Assembly: GCF_002072105.2 (NCBI RefSeq)
Contig: NZ_MTBC01000007.1
Span: forward strand, 62,001-126,000
Direction: 5' to 3'
DNA from: Croceivirga radicis
GTDB taxonomy: Bacteria > Bacteroidota > Bacteroidia > Flavobacteriales > Flavobacteriaceae
DNA: 64,000 nucleotides
Program-made: the position numbers and the translations under genes
Shown: in pieces, positions 1-9,714 of the stretch
Numbering within the stretch: position 1 is the first letter of the stretch
How the letters are laid out: every line of letters begins with the position of its first letter
Notes under the pieces: generated by a model
What the model was told of the DNA's origin: nothing
The model's database searches: none
What the model saw: only the letters and a program-made list of their open reading frames with translations

Positions 1-184
1 CCACTACTTGGTACTGTTTCTTTTGAAAGTTAGACTCAGAAAAAGAAACCGCATAGTTTTGGTTTTCGTGAATAAGGTGAAAATTTCTTTGGTCTGTTTT
101 GATAAGGTCTAATTGATCTAAGTCTTCTTGAGAAAACACAAAGGTATGGTCTTCGCCAACCTTAACAATATATCTATTTTCCAT
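1..184 (-). CDS. Biotin carboxyl carrier-like subunit, N-terminal part (cut by window edge)
   Basis: Reading leftward from the ATG at 184-182 gives 61 codons before the window ends, beginning MENRYIVKVGEDHTFVF. The pattern of a short beta-rich N-terminal region ending in KKQYQVVV is what precedes the biotinyl domain in the acyl-CoA carboxylase carrier subunits of flavobacteria. The biotin-attachment motif would lie outside the window, so the call rests on the N-terminus and on context. The neighbouring methylmalonyl-CoA mutase genes fit a propionyl-CoA carboxylase role, but an acetyl-CoA carboxylase carrier is equally possible. It diverges from udk across 200 bases. Confidence 0.55.
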   Translation of the reverse strand, partial: MENRYIVKVGEDHTFVFSQEDLDQLDLIKTDQRNFHLIHENQNYAVSFSESNFQKKQYQVV

Positions 185-221
185 TCAATCCATTAAATTA
201 ATCGCATTTAAAGATAGTTTA

Positions 222-241
222 TTTGCTAAATAATTAGCAAA
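222..241. repeat. 8-bp perfect inverted repeat in the BCCP/udk divergent intergenic region
   Basis: TTTGCTAA at 222-229 is followed by ATAA and then TTAGCAAA at 234-241, a perfect dyad with a 4-base spacer. It lies about 40 bases upstream of the leftward carrier gene and about 140 upstream of udk. It may be an operator or a hairpin in the leftward leader. No T-tract follows on either strand, so a terminator is unlikely. Confidence 0.4.
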
Positions 242-360
242 TTTTCAATAAAAAGAGGTCTTGATTTTACAAATTCACTTAACTTTCTACCAAAGTGCGG
301 CAACTTATTTAATTTTAGAATGGATAAGTGCAAATCGCTTTAATAAAAGCACCAATTGTG

Positions 361-368
361 TATTTTTG
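361..368 (+). promoter_or_regulatory. Candidate -7 promoter element for udk
   Basis: TATTTTTG matches the Bacteroidota -7 consensus TAnnTTTG exactly and ends 16 bases before the ATG at 385. No good TTTG -33 box is seen at the usual spacing. Its position favours the start at 385 over any start further upstream. Confidence 0.45.
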
Positions 369-384
369 GCGTAAATTTTTGTTC

Positions 385-993
385 ATGTTGATTATAGGGA
401 TTGCTGGAGGTACCGGATGTGGTAAAACCACGGTTGTTAAACAAATTGTGGATGAGCTTCCAGAGAATGAAGTGGTCGTGATTTCTCAAGATTCTTACTA
501 CAATGATTTATCGCATTTAACCAAAGAAGAACGTAGCAAGGTAAATTTTGACCACCCTAATTCTATAGATTTTGACCTACTAATGCACCACCTTAACGAA
601 TTAAGGGCAGGTAGAAGCATTAACATACCCGTTTATTCTTTTGTAGAAGAAACCCGTTTACCAGAAAGTATACCAACGGCTCCAAAAAAGGTGGTTATTG
701 TAGAGGGTATACTAGTATTGAGCAATCCTGCTTTGCGTAAGTTATTTGATATTAAAATATACGTGCACGCAGATTCTGATGAGCGTCTTATAAGAAGGTT
801 ACAAAGAGATATTAGAGAAAGGGGGCATGATTTGGAAAAGGCACTTTATAGGTACCAAACAGCCGTAAAACCTATGCACAACCAATTTATTGAACCTTCT
901 AAAGAATTTGCTGATATAATTATACCTAACAACCATTATAACACAGTAGCTGTAGACATGGTTAGGACCATAATAAATGACAAACTTATCTAG
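385..993 (+). CDS. udk: Uridine kinase
   Basis: This 202-residue protein phosphorylates uridine and cytidine to UMP and CMP in pyrimidine salvage. The P-loop GGTGCGKT is at residues 8-15, followed by the nucleoside-binding DSYYNDL segment and the VEGILVL strand typical of the uridine kinase/PRK family. The frame is open upstream, but family alignment puts the start at MLIIGIAGG (385), and a -7 element just before it agrees. It is followed after two bases by the DivIC-like gene, so the two are probably co-transcribed with the mutase genes. Length is normal for the family. Confidence 0.93.
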   Translation: MLIIGIAGGTGCGKTTVVKQIVDELPENEVVVISQDSYYNDLSHLTKEERSKVNFDHPNSIDFDLLMHHLNELRAGRSINIPVYSFVEETRLPESIPTAPKKVVIVEGILVLSNPALRKLFDIKIYVHADSDERLIRRLQRDIRERGHDLEKALYRYQTAVKPMHNQFIEPSKEFADIIIPNNHYNTVAVDMVRTIINDKLI

Positions 994-995
994 TT

Positions 996-1322
996 ATGGG
1001 ATTAAAAGCACTTAGACAAAAAAAGTGGTTTAAACTAATGACCAACACCTATGTGCTTGTGCTTACCTTGTTTGTTATTTGGATGGCTTTCTTTGACACC
1101 AACTCCTTGTTGATTCATCATGAACTACAACAAGAAATAGACAAATTAGAACAAAAAAAAGAGTTTTTACAAAAGGAAATCAAGCATGATCAAGAAATGC
1201 TTAAAAAACTTTCTAGCAAAGACGAACTAGAAAAATTTGCCCGAGAAAACTATTATATGAAAAAGGACAATGAAGAAATTTTTCTAATAGAATTTGAGGA
1301 TAGCTTACAACAAAAAGAATAG
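996..1322 (+). CDS. Septum formation initiator family protein (DivIC/FtsB-like)
   Basis: A 108-residue bitopic membrane protein: a short basic cytoplasmic N-terminus, one membrane segment at about residues 18-34, then an extracytoplasmic coiled coil (about 40-75, rich in E, K, Q and L) and the DELEKFARENYYMKK segment typical of FtsB/DivIC. Family members form the FtsQLB divisome subcomplex with FtsL and FtsQ. It begins two bases after udk and lies 38 bases before the mutase small subunit. The family is clear; which of FtsB or DivIC it matches best cannot be told by eye. Confidence 0.85.
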   Translation: MGLKALRQKKWFKLMTNTYVLVLTLFVIWMAFFDTNSLLIHHELQQEIDKLEQKKEFLQKEIKHDQEMLKKLSSKDELEKFARENYYMKKDNEEIFLIEFEDSLQQKE

Positions 1323-1360
1323 AACAAATAGTATAACTATCTGTTTGCAATAACCCAATT

Positions 1361-2728
1361 ATGACTAAAACTGCACTTTTTTCAGAATTTACACCGGTTA
1401 CCGCAAAACAGTGGAAACAGAAAATTCAATATGACCTTAAGGGTGCTGATTATAATGACACCTTAGTATGGGAAAGCATTGAAGGCATAAAGGTAAAACC
1501 TTTTTACAATGCGGAAGACGTAAGCGATATACCCAAATACAGGTTACCTAAAAAACAAATTTGGAACATTGGCGAATACATAAGTGTTACAGATGCGGAA
1601 ATTGCCAATAAAAAAGCAAAGCAGGCATTAAATAAGGGCGCTGAGGCTATTTATTTTGTTCTTGAAACTACACCCACCCATTTTCCAGCTTTGTTTCACG
1701 AACTGTTGGATACGGAACATCCAATTCACCTAGACCTTACTACTTTGGAGGTCGAAGGTTTTGAGCAAGCAATACAAGAACTTAATCCCTATCTCAGCAA
1801 AATTCATTTACATATAGATACCATAGGCCATTTGGCCAAGTCTGGCAATTGGTATCTAAGCATGGAGAAAGACAAAGAACTTCTTAAATCTTTGCTGGAT
1901 AAAACGGCTAAAAACCATGTTGGATTATCCATAGATGCATCCATTTATGGTAATGCCGGGGCAAATTGCGTACAGCAATTGGCCTATGCCTTGGCACATA
2001 CTACAGAATATCTAAACCAGATTGAAAATCCTATAAGCCTAAATACCACCTTTGCCGTAGGAGGCAATTATTTTTTTGAAATCGCCAAATTAAGGGCATA
2101 CCGCTGGTTATGGGAAAGCTTACGAACGGAACATAACTTAGCACATCAATTAAGAATAATTGCTAAACCCGCCACACGAAATAAAACCATTTACGATTAT
2201 AATGTAAATCTACTGCGTACTAGCACAGAATGTATGGCCGCAGTTTTGGGTGGTGCAGATATGGTAGTGAACCATCCCTATGACCTGCTTTATAAATACC
2301 CACATGAGTTTAGCGAACGCATAGCTAGAAATCAATTACTATTGTTAAAAGAAGAGGCTTATTTTAACGATGCCCCAGCTACCACGGAAGGAAGTTATTT
2401 TTTAGATAGTCTTACGTATCAATTAGCCCAAAAGGCACTGGAATTGTACCAGCAAATTGAGGCCTCAGGTGGCTTTTTAGTTAATTTAAAGAAGGGGATA
2501 ATTCAAAAGAAAGTAAAGGAGGTTGCAGAAAAAGAACAACAATTGTTTGATGACGGTATTTTAAAATTAATAGGTACCAATTTGTTTCAAAATAAAGCAG
2601 ATAAAATGGGGGGCGCTCTTGACAAAAATCCATTTTTACAGAAAAAGTCTAGAAAAACATTGATTCCGCCAATAGTAGCCACAAGATTAGCAGAAAAGTT
2701 GGAAAAAAAGCGATTAGAAAATGAGTAG
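1361..2728 (+). CDS. mutA: Methylmalonyl-CoA mutase, small (beta) subunit
   Basis: This 455-residue protein is related along its whole length to the barrel part of the large subunit encoded next door, but it lacks the C-terminal cobalamin-binding domain and its DxHxxG motif. Heterodimeric mutases have one catalytic B12-binding subunit and one non-catalytic partner; this is the partner. Together they interconvert succinyl-CoA and methylmalonyl-CoA. It is shorter than the roughly 600-residue actinobacterial small subunits, which retain a B12-like fold; the short form seems usual in this group. Its last 8 bases overlap the start of the large-subunit gene, implying translational coupling. Confidence 0.9.
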   Translation: MTKTALFSEFTPVTAKQWKQKIQYDLKGADYNDTLVWESIEGIKVKPFYNAEDVSDIPKYRLPKKQIWNIGEYISVTDAEIANKKAKQALNKGAEAIYFVLETTPTHFPALFHELLDTEHPIHLDLTTLEVEGFEQAIQELNPYLSKIHLHIDTIGHLAKSGNWYLSMEKDKELLKSLLDKTAKNHVGLSIDASIYGNAGANCVQQLAYALAHTTEYLNQIENPISLNTTFAVGGNYFFEIAKLRAYRWLWESLRTEHNLAHQLRIIAKPATRNKTIYDYNVNLLRTSTECMAAVLGGADMVVNHPYDLLYKYPHEFSERIARNQLLLLKEEAYFNDAPATTEGSYFLDSLTYQLAQKALELYQQIEASGGFLVNLKKGIIQKKVKEVAEKEQQLFDDGILKLIGTNLFQNKADKMGGALDKNPFLQKKSRKTLIPPIVATRLAEKLEKKRLENE

Positions 2729-4790
2729 GATAGTCACAAAAGGCCTTAAGCTTGTAGATAAAAAAACTGAATTATCTTATCACTACGGCCACGAAGATTT
2801 TGCCGCGGGCATTACTCCATTTTTAAGAGGCCCCTACGCTACCATGTACGTACGTAGACCATGGACTATTAGACAATATGCTGGTTTTTCTACCGCAGAA
2901 GAAAGCAATGCTTTCTACAGAAGAAATTTAGAGGCAGGCCAAAAAGGATTGTCGGTTGCTTTTGATTTACCCACCCATAGAGGTTATGATAGTGACAATG
3001 ACCGTGTTTTAGGAGACGTTGGCAAAGCGGGGGTGGCCATTGATTCTGTTGAAGACATGAAAATTCTCTTTTCGGGAATACCCTTAGATAAGATGAGTGT
3101 TTCCATGACCATGAATGGTGCCGTATTGCCCATAATGGCATTTTACATTGTTGCCGCATTGGAACAAGGTGTCTCTTTGGAACAACTTTCTGGCACTATC
3201 CAAAATGATATTTTAAAAGAATTCATGGTAAGGAACACCTATATTTACCCGCCTACACCTTCCATGAAAATCATTGCCGATATTTTTGAATACACTAGTA
3301 AGAACATGCCTAGGTTTAACAGCATAAGCATATCTGGGTATCACATGCACGAAGCTGGAGCTCCGGCTCCATTAGAAGTAGCCTACACGTTGGCAGATGG
3401 CATAGAATATATTAGAACGGGATTGGCGGCAGGATTAAAAATTGATGGGTTTGCACCTAGGTTATCTTTTTTCTGGGGTATTGGCATGAATCATTTTACC
3501 GAAATAGCTAAAATGCGGGCCGCACGTATGCTGTGGGCAAAAATGGTTGCACAATTTAAGCCAGAAAACCAAAAGTCCTTGATGCTAAGAACGCATAGCC
3601 AGACCAGCGGGTGGAGCTTAACAGAACAAGACCCATTTAACAACGTAGCAAGAACTACTATTGAGGCCATGGCTGCAGCTTTTGGCGGCACCCAGAGCTT
3701 ACATACCAACGCATTAGACGAGGCCATTGCTTTACCAACAGATTTTTCTGCAAGAATTGCACGTAACACCCAACTATATTTACAAAACGAAACCAACATT
3801 ACAAAAACCGTAGACCCATGGGCCGGTAGTGCTCTAGTAGAAAAACTTACCCATGAAATTGCTGAAAAAGCGTGGGAACACATACAAGAAGTAGAAGAAT
3901 TAGGAGGCATGACCAAAGCTATTGAATCTGGCATACCCAAACTACGGATAGAAGCGGCAGCTGCCGAAAAACAAGCTAGATTGGATAGTGGCCAAGAAAT
4001 CTTGGTTGGGGTAAATAAATACGAGTTGGAAGAAGATGAAGACTTGCAAATTTTAGAAGTAGACAACAATAAGGTTCGCCAACAGCAAATAAACCGTTTA
4101 GAGCAAATTAAATCATCACGAGATAGCTCTAAAGTAACATCTTGTTTAGAACAATTAACACAGGCCGCACGTGCCCATGCAAAGGAAGAAAAAGGCGATA
4201 ATTTATTAGCTTTAGCAGTAGAGGCCGCCAAAGCAAGAGCAACATTAGGTGAAATAAGCAATGCCTTAGAGCAAGTTTTTGGTAGGCATCAAGCAAAAAT
4301 CCAATCAGTTACAGGGGTGTATTCTAAAGCAATTAAGAACGACGATAGCTTTAATAAAGCTAGGGAAATGGCAGACCAATTTGCCTTATTGGAGGGTCGT
4401 AGACCAAGAATTATGATTGCCAAAATGGGACAAGATGGTCACGACCGTGGTGCAAAAGTGGTTGCTACAGGGTATGCAGATTTAGGTTTTGATGTAGATA
4501 TAGGACCGTTGTTTCAAACACCAGAGGAAGTGGCCAAACAAGCTACGGAAAACGATGTGCACATACTTGGTGTTTCTTCGCTAGCGGGGGGGCATAAAAC
4601 ATTAGTACCCGCGGTAATTGAACAATTAAAACTACTTAATAGAGAAGATATAATGGTAATCGTAGGTGGGGTTATACCCAAACAAGATTATGATTACCTC
4701 TTCAAATCAGGTGCAGCAGCCGTTTTTGGCCCGGGCACAAAAATAAGCGAAGCCGCCATTGCCCTATTGAAATTACTTATGGGCCAATAA
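2721..4790 (+). CDS. mutB: Methylmalonyl-CoA mutase, large (alpha) subunit
   Basis: A 689-residue adenosylcobalamin enzyme. The N-terminal TIM barrel binds CoA substrate ([20 protein letters not shown] near residues 33-52, and the [16 protein letters not shown] segment). The C-terminal domain carries the B12-ligand motif [10 protein letters not shown], with the cobalt-coordinating His near residue 574, followed by the [12 protein letters not shown] and GGVIP loops. It converts methylmalonyl-CoA to succinyl-CoA in propionate, odd-chain and branched amino-acid breakdown, or the reverse for propionate formation. The ATG at 2721 lies inside the end of the small-subunit gene. All key residues are present. 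Confidence 0.95.
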   Translation: MSRIVTKGLKLVDKKTELSYHYGHEDFAAGITPFLRGPYATMYVRRPWTIRQYAGFSTAEESNAFYRRNLEAGQKGLSVAFDLPTHRGYDSDNDRVLGDVGKAGVAIDSVEDMKILFSGIPLDKMSVSMTMNGAVLPIMAFYIVAALEQGVSLEQLSGTIQNDILKEFMVRNTYIYPPTPSMKIIADIFEYTSKNMPRFNSISISGYHMHEAGAPAPLEVAYTLADGIEYIRTGLAAGLKIDGFAPRLSFFWGIGMNHFTEIAKMRAARMLWAKMVAQFKPENQKSLMLRTHSQTSGWSLTEQDPFNNVARTTIEAMAAAFGGTQSLHTNALDEAIALPTDFSARIARNTQLYLQNETNITKTVDPWAGSALVEKLTHEIAEKAWEHIQEVEELGGMTKAIESGIPKLRIEAAAAEKQARLDSGQEILVGVNKYELEEDEDLQILEVDNNKVRQQQINRLEQIKSSRDSSKVTSCLEQLTQAARAHAKEEKGDNLLALAVEAAKARATLGEISNALEQVFGRHQAKIQSVTGVYSKAIKNDDSFNKAREMADQFALLEGRRPRIMIAKMGQDGHDRGAKVVATGYADLGFDVDIGPLFQTPEEVAKQATENDVHILGVSSLAGGHKTLVPAVIEQLKLLNREDIMVIVGGVIPKQDYDYLFKSGAAAVFGPGTKISEAAIALLKLLMGQ

Positions 4791-4923
4791 TTTGCCATTG
4801 GGTTCTAATGCTGTTTAACTTTCTTTAACGTTGGTAAAAGCAGTTATTCACCCAGTGTTAACAAATTCCATTTTATGGCGTTGTAAATAATTGTATTTTT
4901 ACCTCCTAACTCAACCAGTTACA

Positions 4924-5697
4924 ATGGGCAAAATCATTGCTATTGCAAATCAAAAAGGTGGTGTGGGTAAAACCACCACTACTGTTAATCTTGCTGCCTC
5001 TCTTGGCGTGCTAGAAAAAAAAGTGTTGTTGATTGATGCCGACCCCCAGGCAAATGCAACCTCCGGTCTTGGAGTAGATGTAGAGAGTGTAGAACTGGGT
5101 ACCTATCAACTATTGGAGCATACCTACGGCGCCAAAGAAACTATAATAGGAACAGAATCTCCTAATGTGGATTTAATCCCAGCGCACATAGACCTTGTGG
5201 CTATTGAAATAGAATTGGTAGACAAGGACAACAGGGAGTACATGATGAAAGAGGCCATTAAAAGCCTTAAAGACGATTACGATTACATACTAATAGATTG
5301 CGCACCTTCTTTAGGTTTATTGACCTTAAACGCATTAACAGCTGCAGATTCAGTTATAATTCCAATACAATGTGAGTATTTTGCTCTGGAAGGATTAGGA
5401 AAATTATTGAACACGGTAAAAAGTGTACAAAAAATCCACAATACAGATTTGGACATAGAAGGCATGCTATTAACAATGTATGATTCTAGGTTGCGCCTTT
5501 CTAACCAAGTGGTAGAAGAAGTTAAAAAGCATTTTGCAGATATGGTTTTTGAAACCATAATACAACGTAATGTAAAGTTAAGTGAAGCCCCTAGTTACGG
5601 AGAAAGCATTATTAAATATGATGCTAGTAGTAAAGGTGCCTCTAACTATCTTAACTTGGCCAACGAAATTTTGAATAAAAACAAGGAGAAAGTTTAA
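4924..5697 (+). CDS. parA: Chromosome partitioning ATPase ParA/Soj
   Basis: A 257-residue Walker-type ATPase with the deviant Walker A motif KGGVGKTT at residues 11-18, DADPQANATSGLG after it and the Walker B-like DYDYILIDCAPSLG. ParA binds DNA nonspecifically and moves ParB-parS complexes to separate replicated origins. Start chosen at ATG 4924 because family members begin right before IIAIANQKGG; an in-frame TTG at 4891 adds 11 residues that look like leader DNA. A near-match -7 element (TATTTTTA, 4894-4901) precedes it. parB follows with no intervening bases. Confidence 0.95.
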   Translation: MGKIIAIANQKGGVGKTTTTVNLAASLGVLEKKVLLIDADPQANATSGLGVDVESVELGTYQLLEHTYGAKETIIGTESPNVDLIPAHIDLVAIEIELVDKDNREYMMKEAIKSLKDDYDYILIDCAPSLGLLTLNALTAADSVIIPIQCEYFALEGLGKLLNTVKSVQKIHNTDLDIEGMLLTMYDSRLRLSNQVVEEVKKHFADMVFETIIQRNVKLSEAPSYGESIIKYDASSKGASNYLNLANEILNKNKEKV

Positions 5698-6609
5698 ATG
5701 GCGAAGGCAACTAAAAAACAAGCCCTTGGAAGAGGGCTTTCCGCATTATTAAAAGATCCAGAAAACGACATACAATCCGTGTCTGACAAAAATGCGGACC
5801 AAGTAATTGGTAATGTGGTAGAATTGGATATTAATGCTATAGAAGTAAATCCTTTTCAACCAAGAACTAATTTTAGCGAGGAAGCTTTACAAGAATTAGC
5901 TAGTTCCATCCGTGAATTAGGTATTATTCAACCCATAACGGTTAGAAAGCTAGAATTCAATAAATTTCAATTGGTTTCTGGTGAGCGTAGATTTCGTGCT
6001 TCTAAGATAGTTGGCTTAAAAACCATTCCTGCTTATATAAGAATAGCCAATGACCAAGAATCTTTGGAAATGGCTTTGGTAGAAAACATCCAACGTCAAG
6101 ATTTAGATCCTATAGAAGTTGCCCTTTCTTATCAAAGATTAATAGAGGAGGTAGAGATTACCCAAGAAAAGTTGAGCGACAGGGTGGGCAAAAAACGCTC
6201 TACCATTACAAACTACCTACGCTTATTGAAATTGCATCCTATTATCCAAACCGGGATGCGAGATGGCTTTATTAGCATGGGGCATGGTCGTGCGTTAATA
6301 AACATTGAAAAAAACAAGGACCAAATAGACATTTACGAGAAAATTGTTGCCGAAGGCTTATCTGTTAGAGATACGGAACAACTTGTAAAAGCCTATAAGG
6401 AAGGTTCTGAAAAAGAAAAAAGTACTATAGCCAAAAAGAGCAAGAAAAGTGTTCCAGGGTTTATTTCAGAAAACTTAGAGGCTATTAAGGAAAATCTAGC
6501 CGTAAAGGTAGATATTAGAGCTTCTTCCAACGGAAAAGGAAAAATTGTTATTCCGTTTCACTCCGAAGAAGAATTCCACAGGTTAAGAAAAATCTTATCG
6601 GGTGAATAA
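5698..6609 (+). CDS. parB: Chromosome partitioning protein ParB
   Basis: A 303-residue ParB/Spo0J family protein. The N-terminal CTPase/clamp domain includes IEVNPFQPR, the LVSGERRFRASK arginine-rich box and ENIQRQDLDPIEVA; a helix-turn-helix (about residues 145-170, including KKRSTITNYLRLL) reads parS; the C-terminus ends in a dimerisation segment. It loads on parS DNA and works with ParA in origin segregation. The ATG directly abuts the parA stop codon, and the end overlaps the next gene by 8 bases. I found no convincing parS palindrome in the window. Confidence 0.95.
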   Translation: MAKATKKQALGRGLSALLKDPENDIQSVSDKNADQVIGNVVELDINAIEVNPFQPRTNFSEEALQELASSIRELGIIQPITVRKLEFNKFQLVSGERRFRASKIVGLKTIPAYIRIANDQESLEMALVENIQRQDLDPIEVALSYQRLIEEVEITQEKLSDRVGKKRSTITNYLRLLKLHPIIQTGMRDGFISMGHGRALINIEKNKDQIDIYEKIVAEGLSVRDTEQLVKAYKEGSEKEKSTIAKKSKKSVPGFISENLEAIKENLAVKVDIRASSNGKGKIVIPFHSEEEFHRLRKILSGE

Positions 6610-7222
6610 ATCCCTCTTATATATTGTCCTATTTATTGCACTAACTTTTTCGGCGAACGCCCAAACAGAAAAAGATAGCGTAGTGGTTTCTACACCTACT
6701 GATTCTATTACTAACGCTGTAGCAGAAAAAGGTATTGTTGTAGAAGAAGTATTTGTAGCACAAAAAGAGATTAACCCCCTTGCCCCTGCAAAAGCAGCTT
6801 TTTATTCTGCTGTGGTTCCTGGTCTTGGACAGATTTACAATAAAAAATATTGGAAAGCTCCAATAGCATGGGGTCTAATAGGCTGGGGTGTTTATAACTA
6901 TTCTACCAATAACACCAATTACAAAAGATTTAGAACCGCTTTTAAACGCAGAAAAGCAGGTTTTAGTGATGATGAGTTCATTGCAAATGTTTCTGATTCT
7001 GGATTGGAAGACGCGCAAGAAAGAGCCCAAGAAAACAGAGATATTTGGTTATTGGCCACTATAGGCTTTTACGCTTTAAATATTATTGACGCCAATGTAG
7101 ACGCGCACCTAAAACAGTTTAATGTTAGCGACCAATTGTCTTATGATATAAGTCCTTATTTAGAGGCCAACCCCCTTACAGGAGAACCCAATTACGGCGT
7201 AGCCTTACTTATAAAATTTTAA
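6602..7222 (+). CDS. DUF5683 domain-containing membrane/secreted protein
   Basis: A 206-residue protein that starts at a GTG overlapping the end of parB by 8 bases. It has an N-terminal signal peptide (hydrophobic run ending ANAQ), a low-complexity linker and then the DUF5683 core: SAVVPGLGQIYNKKYWKAP, a hydrophobic stretch, and a second hydrophobic segment near residues 155-170. PGLGQIYN-type motifs are shared by small membrane proteins of unknown function. Its fixed place between parB and dapB suggests an envelope role; no activity can be assigned. Confidence 0.75.
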   Translation: MNKSLLYIVLFIALTFSANAQTEKDSVVVSTPTDSITNAVAEKGIVVEEVFVAQKEINPLAPAKAAFYSAVVPGLGQIYNKKYWKAPIAWGLIGWGVYNYSTNNTNYKRFRTAFKRRKAGFSDDEFIANVSDSGLEDAQERAQENRDIWLLATIGFYALNIIDANVDAHLKQFNVSDQLSYDISPYLEANPLTGEPNYGVALLIKF

Positions 7223-7226
7223 ACGT

Positions 7227-7934
7227 ATGAATATTGCACTTTTTGGTTACGGTAAAATGGGCCGTATGTTAGAACAAATAGGAACCCAAAGAGGCCATAA
7301 TATAGTAGCTAAAATAGATGTTGACACCAATCTTGAAGAATTAGATTATTCCGCAATAGATATAGCTATTGATTTTAGTACACCAGATGCGGCATTTGGT
7401 AATATAACCCACTGCTTTAATAAAGGTATACCTGTAATTTCTGGCACTACAGGTTGGTTGGCCAAATATGAAGAAGCCGTTGCGCTTTGTAATGAAAAGA
7501 AAGGTGCATTTATATATGGTTCCAACTTTAGTTTGGGGGTTAATCTGTTTTTTGAATTAAACAAGAAATTAGCCAAGTTAATGGCCAATGTGCAAGATTA
7601 TAAAGTGCATATGGAAGAAATTCATCATATTCATAAAATTGATGCGCCTTCTGGTACTGCTATTACCTTGGCGGAGGGAATTATTGAAAATTCTTCTTAC
7701 GTAAATTGGAAATTGGTTGCTCCAACCGAAAATGAAATTGGAATTACAGCGATTAGAGAAGGTGAAGTACCAGGTACACACAGCATTGCCTACCAGAGTG
7801 ATGTGGATTCCATAGAAATAAAACATACCGCACATAACCGAAATGGATTTGCTCTCGGTGCTATAATTGCCGCTGAATGGCTTGTTGGTAAAACAGGAGT
7901 CTACAGCATGAAAGATGTGTTAAACTTAAGCTAA
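7227..7934 (+). CDS. dapB: 4-hydroxy-tetrahydrodipicolinate reductase
   Basis: A 235-residue NAD(P)H-dependent reductase of the diaminopimelate/lysine pathway, supplying meso-DAP for peptidoglycan. The Rossmann motif GYGKMG is at residues 7-12, the substrate loop SGTTGW follows at about 72-77, and the catalytic and substrate-binding segment HHIHKIDAPSGTA lies near residues 132-144. It starts four bases after DUF5683, so it is in the parAB operon. lepB follows after 55 bases. Length and motifs are normal for the Bacteroidota version. Confidence 0.94.
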   Translation: MNIALFGYGKMGRMLEQIGTQRGHNIVAKIDVDTNLEELDYSAIDIAIDFSTPDAAFGNITHCFNKGIPVISGTTGWLAKYEEAVALCNEKKGAFIYGSNFSLGVNLFFELNKKLAKLMANVQDYKVHMEEIHHIHKIDAPSGTAITLAEGIIENSSYVNWKLVAPTENEIGITAIREGEVPGTHSIAYQSDVDSIEIKHTAHNRNGFALGAIIAAEWLVGKTGVYSMKDVLNLS

Positions 7935-7989
7935 ACCGGTAACGAAAAAAGTAAGCATTAGTCTTACAAAAAACTATAACGATTAGACC

Positions 7990-9702
7990 ATGAACGGCAC
8001 ACAGTGGATTTTATTTATCTTATTGGTACAAGTAATTCATTTTTTAGGTACTTGGAAATTATACGTAAAGGCCGGAAGAAAAGCTTGGGAAGCCGCAATT
8101 CCTGTTTACAACGCTATTGTGTTAATGCAAATTATTAACAGACCAAAATGGTGGACCCTACTATTGTTTATACCCATTATAAACCTTTTAATGTTCCCAG
8201 TAGTTTGGGTAGAAACCATTAGAAGTTTTGGCCAAAACAAACTTTGGCAAACCTGGGCAGTAATCTTAACACTTGGCTTTTACATTTATGTGGTGAATTA
8301 CACCATGGACGTAAACTATATAAACGATAGAAGCTTAAAACCAACCACTGGTTTAGGAGAATGGGTTAGTTCTATAGTTTTTGCCATAGTTGCCGCTACA
8401 TTGGTGCACACTTATTTTATTCAACCTTACGTAATTCCTACAGGTTCATTAGAACGAACGCTTAGAATTGGAGATTTTCTTTTTGTAAGCAAATTTCATT
8501 TTGGGGCACGCACACCAATGACTGCTGTTGCCGCGCCTATGGTTCATGACACTTTACCTATTGTTAGAACAAAGTCTTACCTAAGCAAACCACAGATACC
8601 ATATTTTAGGTTACCTGGTTTTCAAACACCTCAAAAAAATGATATTGTAGTGTTTAGCTGGCCAGCAGATACGGTAAGGCAGTTTTTTGTAAAAGAGGCT
8701 GGCGTAAAAAAACCTATTGATAAGAAATCCAATTACGTAAAAAGATGTGTTGGCACACCAGGCGATACTTTATCTGTAGTAAACGGTGATGTTTATATTG
8801 ATGGTAAAAAATTAAAATTATCGGACCGTGCCAAGCCTATGTTCAACAACATTGTTTATGCGCAAAGTGGTGTTAGCAGCAGACTTTTAAACGAAATAGA
8901 TGCTGATAGTTTTGAAAGAAAATACATTTCTGGCCCATTAACCCAAGAACAATTAAACGGCCTTACCCCTTATCTTTTGGGAGCCCAACAAACAGCAGAA
9001 GGTAAAATAGCCCTTTACACCAATCAAAACGGTATACCTACAGAGGTAATTAGAGGACTCAGATTAGCAGATTTAAAGGAAGAAACGCCTAGACAACGCA
9101 TTGTTAATCTTACCGAAGAGATGGTTTCCGAATTAAGAAAAAACGCTAAGATTGATTCTGTAGTTAGGGCTGTTGAACCAAAAGGAGAAGCTGGAAATAA
9201 TATTTTTCCCAAAAGTCCATTATACCCTTGGAATAATGACAACATGGGACCAATCTATATTCCAGAAGAAGGCAAGACCATAAAGCTAACCGTTCAAAAT
9301 CTACCCCTTTACAAAAAAATAATAAAAGATTATGAAGGCAACACGCTTGCTGTAAATGGAAATACCATTACCATTAACGGTAAACAAACAGATTCCTACA
9401 CCTTTAAAATGGATTATTATTGGATGATGGGAGACAACAGAGATCATTCTGAAGATAGTAGAACTTGGGGTTTTGTTCCAGAAAATCACATAGTTGGTAA
9501 ACCCATATTTATTTGGTTAAGTATGGATAACTTTCAAGATGGAATTCGATTTAACGAGCGCTTAAGATGGGACCGTATGTTTACTACCGTGGGTGGATCG
9601 GGAGAACCTGTATCTTATTTTAAGTATTTTTTGATAGCGCTAGCTGGTTATTTTGTTTTTGACTTTTTTAGAAAAAAAAGAAAGAAAAATACGGAAGCCT
9701 AA
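7990..9702 (+). CDS. lepB: Signal peptidase I, long Bacteroidota form
   Basis: A 570-residue membrane serine protease that removes Sec/Tat signal peptides. The N-terminus has several membrane segments (DUF5684-like, residues 1-105), another anchor at about 125-145, then the S26 catalytic domain. Catalytic Ser153 sits in IPTGSLERTL and the general-base Lys251 in YVKRCVGTPGDT; the C-terminal box GDNRDHSEDSR is at 481-491. About 200 residues are inserted between the Lys and the last box, which makes it far longer than the E. coli enzyme (324 residues). The Met that normally follows the catalytic Ser is Leu here. A final hydrophobic segment with a basic tail ends the protein. Confidence 0.93.
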   Translation: MNGTQWILFILLVQVIHFLGTWKLYVKAGRKAWEAAIPVYNAIVLMQIINRPKWWTLLLFIPIINLLMFPVVWVETIRSFGQNKLWQTWAVILTLGFYIYVVNYTMDVNYINDRSLKPTTGLGEWVSSIVFAIVAATLVHTYFIQPYVIPTGSLERTLRIGDFLFVSKFHFGARTPMTAVAAPMVHDTLPIVRTKSYLSKPQIPYFRLPGFQTPQKNDIVVFSWPADTVRQFFVKEAGVKKPIDKKSNYVKRCVGTPGDTLSVVNGDVYIDGKKLKLSDRAKPMFNNIVYAQSGVSSRLLNEIDADSFERKYISGPLTQEQLNGLTPYLLGAQQTAEGKIALYTNQNGIPTEVIRGLRLADLKEETPRQRIVNLTEEMVSELRKNAKIDSVVRAVEPKGEAGNNIFPKSPLYPWNNDNMGPIYIPEEGKTIKLTVQNLPLYKKIIKDYEGNTLAVNGNTITINGKQTDSYTFKMDYYWMMGDNRDHSEDSRTWGFVPENHIVGKPIFIWLSMDNFQDGIRFNERLRWDRMFTTVGGSGEPVSYFKYFLIALAGYFVFDFFRKKRKKNTEA

Positions 9703-9714
9703 ATTAAACTATAC

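Noticed and set aside
1361-2728. mutA considered truncated because it lacks the B12-like domain
   Set aside because: The end overlaps the next start cleanly and no leftover C-terminal domain is seen; I take the short form as complete.
3491-4261. Long antisense open frame inside mutB (256 codons on the minus strand)
   Set aside because: It is the reverse of a well-supported enzyme with all its motifs; the translation is Ser/Leu/Ala-rich with no recognisable domain.
4791-4923. CATTGGGT/ACCCAGTG pairing upstream of parA as a terminator or parS
   Set aside because: One mismatch, a loop of about 45 bases and no T-run; too weak.
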